11,304 bases of DNA from Candidatus Zixiibacteriota bacterium. GTDB lineage: Bacteria; Zixibacteria; MSB-5A5; WJJR01. Positions 5,228 through 11,304 of this stretch are shown in pieces (within the stretch, counting starts at the first letter, position 1; each line of letters opens with the position of its first letter). Both the position numbers and the translations under genes were made by a program. The DNA is taken from the NCBI GenBank assembly GCA_014729565.1, contig WJJR01000195.1, forward strand, positions 1-11,304. Direction: 5' to 3'. A model generated the notes under the pieces. The model searched no databases, was not told the DNA's origin, and saw nothing but the letters and a program-made list of their open reading frames with translations.

Positions 5228-7342
5228 TTATTCTTCCTCGAACGAGATCTTGATCGTCTTGCTGATGCCACCGTAGTTCGGATCCAGGTCCTCCATCGTG
5301 ATGAAGGCACTCGACACCAACTGATTGGTCGTGCCGGTGAACTTGAATCCCGACGCCACACCGTACGAGTCGGTGTACTGCGGCGATCCGGTGATCGTAC
5401 CACCCGACGGATCGGTTGTCACCTCGATCAGATGGCCACCGAGCGGGTTGCCCCAACGATCTTTGATCTTGATGTTGACCGGGACCGTGATGCCGTACGA
5501 CATGCTTGTCGGCACGTCAATGATCGAATTATCCCCGAAGGCGGCACCGGTCAGCAGCACGATCTGGGCCGTACCATTGAATCCGAAATAGCCGCCAGCG
5601 CGTGCTTTGATGACGTCAATAGCGCCCACGCCGCTGTCCGGAATCGTGTATTCGTAATCGCGATCCAAAGTTGGTGCGAAGTAATTCTGCGCATAGATCG
5701 ATGAGTGACACCCGTCGTTGAGCAAGCCGCCACCGATTTGTCCGTACAACGCGTCGACTTCGATCGGCGTGTCGGAATCCATGAAGACACCGTTGACGTC
5801 GAGCACCTGGATGACCACTTCGCCTTTGCTCTTGCCGTCGGCGTACAGCGTATCCGGCCACTGGAGGTATGTACCGGACGCCGCCGGTCCGGATTCGATG
5901 AAAACGCTTGTATCGGCAACCGTACCGCCGGACGTCTCGCACCAATACCAGACGTAGCCGTCGTTTTTCGGCGCGCCGCTGTGCCACCACGTTTCGGCAA
6001 CACCACGGAAAGTCACGGCCGCCTGCGTGTGCGATTCACCCTCGATCAAACCCTGCTCGGTTCCGAACCAGAGCTGAGTCGAGTCGGCGACTTCATTGCC
6101 CCACTGATCGAGTACAACCGCAGTGATGCGATTCAGATGATTGACCAACTCCCAGGACGGGACATTGCAATCCTCCGCACCAACCGACACGAATGCCGGC
6201 GGACCGCTGCGGATGGTGACTTGAGTCGCGGCGGATACAACCGCTCCGGAGCGTGCGCGCAAACGAATCGTTCCAGACACCGAACCCGAGTTCAACGTCA
6301 CCGACGCCATGCCGAGCGAGTTCGTCATAACCGTCACGGGACCAATCGGGTCGCCGTCGATCGACTCGCCGCCGCCGGGGCCGGACGTGATGTTGAAATC
6401 AATCGGCAGACCTTCCGGCGCCGGATTGCCGTGCGCATCGAAGGCCTGTGCCGTAATCTTGGCCCACTCGATGCCACCCGTTCCGCGCACCTGGACCTCC
6501 TGCCACTCGGGTGTGAGGGCGATCGTGTTGATCGAATCGTTGGAGGTCAGGGAGAGCGACACGTCCTGGGTGAGATGTGATCCCGGCTCGCCCATCGTCG
6601 CCTTGATGTAGACCAAACCGGCATTCACACCCGCGGTGTAGCTGGTGCTCGCCTGACCGTTACTCGTATACACGTTGTTTTGGATATTGCCGATCGGATC
6701 CCAGAGATCATCACCGTCGGTGTCATACACGAGCGAATCGATATTGGCGGTCCAGAATCCGTCGCCGTTGATGTCGACGAACTTTTCACCCGCGGTGAAC
6801 TTCACGAGAGTGGAGTCAGGCATCGGATCACCCTGAGCGTTGTAGACCTTTGCGGTCACGGTCGCCTGGGACAGTCCATCGGCCTGCAACAGTCCGGGTG
6901 TGATGGTCACCACGATCTGTCCATCCCCGGTCGTTACGCCACCGCCCTCAATGGTGAGATTGACGTTCAGCGCGTCCTCGGCCCCCTCGGCCCGCGCGCT
7001 GATGGTCACGGCGCCGCTTTGGGTGGCGGTAAACGTCGTTGCCGCAATGCCGTTGTCATCGGTCTCCAACACACTCGCCTGGAATGAGCCCCGGACATTC
7101 GGCTCAGCTACCAGGTAGACGGTCCGATTTGCCAGCGCCTCGCCGCTTTCATTGGTTATCAGCACTTCCACAACAGCGACATCTCCCTCTTCGATGAGGG
7201 ACGGGGACACCGAGACATCCCGGACAACTACCGTGTTGTCGGTGCTGACGGGGCCGCTACAGGCGCCGACGGCGAGCAGCGCGAGGCCGCAACCCAATGC
7301 GCTGACCCATCGCAACGTGCGAGCCCTGCTGGTTCTGAGCAT
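5228..7342 (-). CDS. Surface lipoprotein with about six Ig-like (Big-1 type) domains
   Basis: The 704-residue protein opens with a lipoprotein signal peptide: MLRTSRARTLRW, a hydrophobic stretch, then lipobox V-G-A-C with the acylated cysteine at residue 28. About six beta-sandwich modules of invasin/Big-1 style follow, at roughly 39-132, 140-265, 270-379, 382-483, 487-598 and 599-702. They carry the recurring pattern of 'VxDxxGNPxxx' strands, such as AFDAHGNPAPEG, VLDQWGNEVADS, VLDVNGVFMDSD and KDRWGNPLGGH, each followed by a 'T(D/N)xxGxAxxT' strand. Module two has an insert with two calcium-type loops (DINGDG and DTDGDD, about 190-212). The protein ends in an acidic EEE tail. The start at 7342 is chosen because AAAGGAG lies seven bases upstream and it opens the lipobox peptide; a longer frame to 7396 has neither. 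It stands alone between its terminator (5160-5190) and a divergent spacer. An adhesion or scaffold role at the membrane is inferred from the modules. Confidence 0.85.
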   Translation of the reverse strand: MLRTSRARTLRWVSALGCGLALLAVGACSGPVSTDNTVVVRDVSVSPSLIEEGDVAVVEVLITNESGEALANRTVYLVAEPNVRGSFQASVLETDDNGIAATTFTATQSGAVTISARAEGAEDALNVNLTIEGGGVTTGDGQIVVTITPGLLQADGLSQATVTAKVYNAQGDPMPDSTLVKFTAGEKFVDINGDGFWTANIDSLVYDTDGDDLWDPIGNIQNNVYTSNGQASTSYTAGVNAGLVYIKATMGEPGSHLTQDVSLSLTSNDSINTIALTPEWQEVQVRGTGGIEWAKITAQAFDAHGNPAPEGLPIDFNITSGPGGGESIDGDPIGPVTVMTNSLGMASVTLNSGSVSGTIRLRARSGAVVSAATQVTIRSGPPAFVSVGAEDCNVPSWELVNHLNRITAVVLDQWGNEVADSTQLWFGTEQGLIEGESHTQAAVTFRGVAETWWHSGAPKNDGYVWYWCETSGGTVADTSVFIESGPAASGTYLQWPDTLYADGKSKGEVVIQVLDVNGVFMDSDTPIEVDALYGQIGGGLLNDGCHSSIYAQNYFAPTLDRDYEYTIPDSGVGAIDVIKARAGGYFGFNGTAQIVLLTGAAFGDNSIIDVPTSMSYGITVPVNIKIKDRWGNPLGGHLIEVTTDPSGGTITGSPQYTDSYGVASGFKFTGTTNQLVSSAFITMEDLDPNYGGISKTIKISFEEE

Positions 7343-7349
7343 GTCACCA

Positions 7350-7356
7350 CTCCTTT
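7350..7356 (-). promoter_or_regulatory. Shine-Dalgarno site fixing the lipoprotein start
   Basis: AAAGGAG on the minus strand lies seven bases before the ATG at 7342-7340. It is the best ribosome binding site in the window and decides for this start over the longer in-frame one at 7396. Confidence 0.8.
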
Positions 7357-7682
7357 TGTAGATTCTCCAACCGAGACCAATATTTGCGAAACCCATGTAC
7401 CAGATCGTCTTGCACGGCCACGCCCGCCGTCTACAAGTCGCCCGGATACCCCCCAGTTGAGGGGTTTCTTATGCATGTATCGACCCTGTCGGGAGCGATC
7501 TTAACCTTAAGCAGATCAGGAAAATCAGTGTTAAATCGGGTGGGCTCACCGAAGGAGTTGTTGCCCTGCCTTTGGGGGGTCGCTATCTTTCCGGACTGAA
7601 ATTGCCCTATTTTACATTTCAGGATGTCAATGCGCTAACGTAGAGAGCCTCAACCACTACCACTCGAGACCCGACTGAAAGC
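7357..7682. other. Divergent non-coding spacer between lipoprotein gene and secreted-protein operon
   Basis: This spacer must hold the promoters for both the minus-strand lipoprotein gene and the plus-strand operon. I see one weak plus-strand promoter candidate (7561-7589) and no convincing minus-strand one. Minor structures are a CTTAA-CC-TTAAG palindrome (7500-7511) and a 5-bp hairpin at 7448-7465. It lacks the palindromic units found in 4620-5056. I recognise no riboswitch. Confidence 0.5.
7561..7589 (+). promoter_or_regulatory. Possible weak promoter of the 7692-9513 operon
   Basis: TTGCCC (7561-7566) and TATCTT (7584-7589) are separated by exactly 17 bp, and each matches the sigma-70 consensus at four of six bases. 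A transcript would have a leader of roughly 95 nt. Such matches are common by chance, so this is only the best candidate in the spacer. Confidence 0.25.
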
Positions 7683-7691
7683 GGAGGGAAA

Positions 7692-8942
7692 ATGTCAAAA
7701 GTCTATGGCGTCGTTTTGGCGGTTGGATGCCTGTGTTTGGCCGGCGTTGTCGCCGGATCATCAGCCACAGCAGCGGTGCCCGGTCAGATGAACTTCCAGG
7801 GCATCCTGCTCGATGATGACCTGGGCACGGTCGTCGACAGCACATATCTGATCCGGTTCACTATCTATGATGATTCAACCGGCGGCGCCGCACTCTGGAC
7901 CGAGGACCAGACGGTGGCCACTGAGAACGGGCTGTTCAATACGTTCTTTGGAATCAACAATCCGGTGCCGGGATCGATCTTTGATGGCATCGATCGCTGG
8001 CTGGAGATCGAATTGATCGGTGTTGGCGTGTACGAACCTCGCAATCCGATCGGGACGGTCGCGTATGCCTATCGCGTTGAGTCGGTCAATGGCGCCACCG
8101 GAGGCGACATCTACGGTGACATCACGCTGCACAGTACACTGACCGTCGGCGATTTGGATGGCAACGCGGGCGTACTGCAACTGACCGATGGCGATTCGGT
8201 TACGCTCATCATTGACGGGACCGAGGACTTTGTGATCATGCCCGACAGCAGCATTCCGGCAACCGACATTATCAATGAAACCGGTATTGCCGCCGATTTC
8301 GAATCCGCCGAGCAGACTCTGGCGCAGGGCGCCACCGACATGTCGGATCTGGCGACGGTGACGATTACGATCCCGACTGACGGTTACCTTGTGGTCCAGG
8401 GGCGCTGTGTGTTCCGTGCGGAAAGTTACTTCTGGCAGAATGTGGTACGCGTCCAGATCGATGAGACTGCGGGCGGACCGCTCGATGTGACGCACTATTC
8501 GGAAGCGGGCGCTTACCTGGGCGATGACATTGAACCCGATTCCCGGACATCGTCTCTGTTCAACCTGACGCGGACCCTCTACACCGACCGGGTGTATTAC
8601 AAGGAAGCCGGTACCTATACCTTCCGTCTGGAGGGCCGTGCACACGAGAACAACCCCGGCGGCGCGATCAGCACGATTCACAACGCGTTCGTCACCGCGA
8701 CGTTCCACCCAACATCGTATGGGCCGGTGGAAACGACGGTGAGTGCCGGGGACGCCTCACAGTTCGATGAGGCGACGCTGATTCCGTTGTCGGCCGAACT
8801 GATTGGAACCAACGCCGTCTCCGGGTATTCGGTTGACCTGCGTGAACTGGAACTGCGATCTGCCCGTCTGCAAGCCGAACTCGAACGCACGCGCCGCGAA
8901 TTGGCCGAAGCGCGGCTGCGTCAACAAGCCAACCAACAGTAG
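7692..8942 (+). CDS. Secreted beta-rich surface protein with C-terminal coiled coil
   Basis: The 416-residue protein has a signal peptide (SKVYGVVLAVGCLCLAGVVAG, cut near ATAA about residue 28). Residues 29-130 (PGQMNFQGILLDD, IRFTIYDDSTGGAALWTE, NGLFNTFFG, DRWLEIEL, GTVAYAYR) match a module I recall at the N-terminus of many exported FCB-group proteins. Residues 134-180 are a short beta-repeat linker (GDIYGDITLHSTLTVGD). Residues about 205-340 look like a beta sandwich, with alternating hydrophobic strands ending in FVTATFHP. Residues 380-412 form a charged heptad coiled coil (LRELELRSARLQAELERTRR), which suggests oligomerisation. The ATG at 7692 is preceded by GGAGG (7683-7687) with a short 4-nt spacer. 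The downstream gene starts 22 bp after this stop, so the two are probably co-transcribed. No catalytic motif is seen and the function is unknown. Confidence 0.8.
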   Translation: MSKVYGVVLAVGCLCLAGVVAGSSATAAVPGQMNFQGILLDDDLGTVVDSTYLIRFTIYDDSTGGAALWTEDQTVATENGLFNTFFGINNPVPGSIFDGIDRWLEIELIGVGVYEPRNPIGTVAYAYRVESVNGATGGDIYGDITLHSTLTVGDLDGNAGVLQLTDGDSVTLIIDGTEDFVIMPDSSIPATDIINETGIAADFESAEQTLAQGATDMSDLATVTITIPTDGYLVVQGRCVFRAESYFWQNVVRVQIDETAGGPLDVTHYSEAGAYLGDDIEPDSRTSSLFNLTRTLYTDRVYYKEAGTYTFRLEGRAHENNPGGAISTIHNAFVTATFHPTSYGPVETTVSAGDASQFDEATLIPLSAELIGTNAVSGYSVDLRELELRSARLQAELERTRRELAEARLRQQANQQ

Positions 8943-8964
8943 CGACGATACAGGAGATTCTACG

Positions 8965-9513
8965 ATGCGAACTTACTCCAACGTACCCGTCGGATTGGCC
9001 GTGGCGTTCGTGCTGTTGCTTGGTTTGCTCCATAGTGAAAGTCGCGCCGGCATTCGTATGGACGGGACGGAATTTCAATCGGGCAGCCAGGCATCAAAGC
9101 TGGACGCAAGCACCCGAGCGGCATCACCGACGATTTCGATCCCCCCCAATCGACTGGTCTACACCTTCGGCCAGGCGATATTGGCAAAAGGCGAGATCAC
9201 CAATGCGGCGACCGGCGAGGCGGTGAAGATTGGCCTCGGCTATGATTTCAACGCCCAGAACACGACGTTCTGGGGGTGTACGTGCCCCAATCAGGGGACC
9301 GTCGTGACCGACGCCGAGGACGATGCCGTGAACATTTCCAATGCGATCAACGCGTTGTTCTACAACGGACCCAACCCGCACGATCCGTTGTGTCCAGTCT
9401 TTCGGATTGATGCCGATTGTGACGGATTTACGACGGCGGCCGATTTGTCGATCCTGATCAACCAGGTATTCTTCAATGGTCCGGCGCCGTGTGAGCCGTG
9501 TACAACTGAATAG
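8965..9513 (+). CDS. Small secreted cysteine-rich dockerin-like protein
   Basis: The 182-residue protein has a signal peptide (MRTYSNVPVGLAVAFVLLLGLLHSESRA, cut about residue 28), a low-complexity linker, and a short beta-like segment (about 58-95). The C-terminal double repeat (about 103-180) begins GCTCPNQG. Its first half, DAEDDAVNISNAINALFYNG, has lost the usual calcium-loop glycine pattern. The second half, DADCDGFTTAADLSILINQVFFNG, keeps the D-x-D-x-D-G...D dockerin/EF-hand-like loop. All six cysteines (105, 107, 133, 142, 176, 179) lie in this part and may form disulfides. The start at 8965 is set by CAGGAG at 8951-8956, eight bases upstream; the open frame reaches back to 8803 inside the preceding gene. 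It is the second gene of an operon with 7692-8942 and ends before a strong terminator. No function can be assigned beyond likely extracellular attachment or assembly. Confidence 0.75.
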   Translation: MRTYSNVPVGLAVAFVLLLGLLHSESRAGIRMDGTEFQSGSQASKLDASTRAASPTISIPPNRLVYTFGQAILAKGEITNAATGEAVKIGLGYDFNAQNTTFWGCTCPNQGTVVTDAEDDAVNISNAINALFYNGPNPHDPLCPVFRIDADCDGFTTAADLSILINQVFFNGPAPCEPCTTE

Positions 9514-9536
9514 CTGTAGCGCTTCTATAGAAAGAG

Positions 9537-9572
9537 CGGGTGTGCTGTCAAGGCAGCGCACCCGTTTGTTTT
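9537..9572 (+). terminator. Intrinsic terminator of the secreted-protein operon
   Basis: An 11-bp stem CGGGTGTGCTG (9537-9547) / CAGCGCACCCG (9554-9564), with one G-U pair and a 6-nt loop, is followed by TTTGTTTT (9565-9572). It lies 24 bp after the stop at 9513. On the minus strand the same stem is followed by CTCTTTC, so it may also help stop transcription from the convergent clpB. Confidence 0.85.
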
Positions 9573-9630
9573 GTGGGGGGCTCTATGAGTGGACGAAATG
9601 GACTTAGTGAACTCAGTAGACTGACATCCA

Positions 9631-11304
<1,674 letters not shown>

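Noticed and set aside
5705..6580. A 291-codon open frame on the plus strand
   Set aside because: It lies wholly antisense to the Ig-domain lipoprotein, is rich in Arg, has no recognisable domain and has no fitting start context. The minus frame shows clear domain repeats and a lipobox.
7448..7470. Hairpin ACCCC/GGGGT followed by TTCTT
   Set aside because: The stem is only 5 bp with a loose loop, and no plus-strand gene ends before it. It does not qualify as a terminator.
7875..8708. A 277-codon open frame on the minus strand
   Set aside because: It is antisense to the 416-residue secreted protein, and its composition (many Arg, Ile, Val and Asp) is typical of a shadow frame. It lacks any domain.
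8803..8964. Longer N-terminus of the 182-residue protein
   Set aside because: It would overlap the end of the upstream coding sequence by 140 bp and would bury the signal peptide. CAGGAG eight bases before 8965 supports the shorter form.

Overview
The window looks like a chromosomal segment of a moderately GC-rich bacterium, probably of the FCB group. The best guess is a Zixibacteria-like lineage. This is inferred from protein style: several secreted proteins end in dockerin-like paired DxDxDG repeats with a short NGGP/NGPAP tail, one carries FN3 modules, one is a lipoprotein built of Ig-like modules, and one has the N-terminal 'PGQMNFQG...' surface-protein domain. No taxonomic marker gene other than a partial clpB is present.

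Layout from left to right. Positions 1-197 hold no supportable gene. A REP-like palindrome (198-222) sits directly behind the stop of a minus-strand stand-alone PD-(D/E)XK (RecB/Cas4-like) nuclease (224-1450). A divergent intergenic region follows (1451-1712), with an inverted pair of 25-bp repeats and a good sigma-70-like promoter. That promoter drives a 965-residue secreted FN3/dockerin-like protein (1713-4610, plus strand). The next 617 bp (4611-5227) are non-coding and unusually dense in palindromes. They contain a mirrored A-B...B'-A' set of palindromic units, a central GTAG-hairpin, and a 173-bp MITE-like element with 26-bp terminal inverted repeats enclosing a 60-bp nested palindrome. 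They end in an intrinsic terminator for the minus-strand gene to the right. That gene (5228-7342) encodes a 704-residue lipoprotein with about six Ig-like domains. After a 349-bp divergent spacer comes a two-gene plus-strand operon: a 416-residue secreted beta-rich protein with a C-terminal coiled coil (7692-8942), and a 182-residue secreted cysteine-rich dockerin-like protein (8965-9513). The operon ends in a strong terminator. The right edge holds the 3' two thirds of clpB on the minus strand (9631-11304, start outside the window).

Functionally, four of the six genes encode exported proteins with adhesion-type modules, so the central 7.8 kb looks like a cell-surface or extracellular locus between two housekeeping-type genes (nuclease and disaggregase). 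No enzyme active site is visible in the exported proteins, and their ligands cannot be told from sequence. The most unusual content is the non-coding repeat cluster at 4620-5133. Several of its hairpins carry a 5' GTAG tetranucleotide, as REP elements do, and its two nested hairpins show a compensatory base-pair change.
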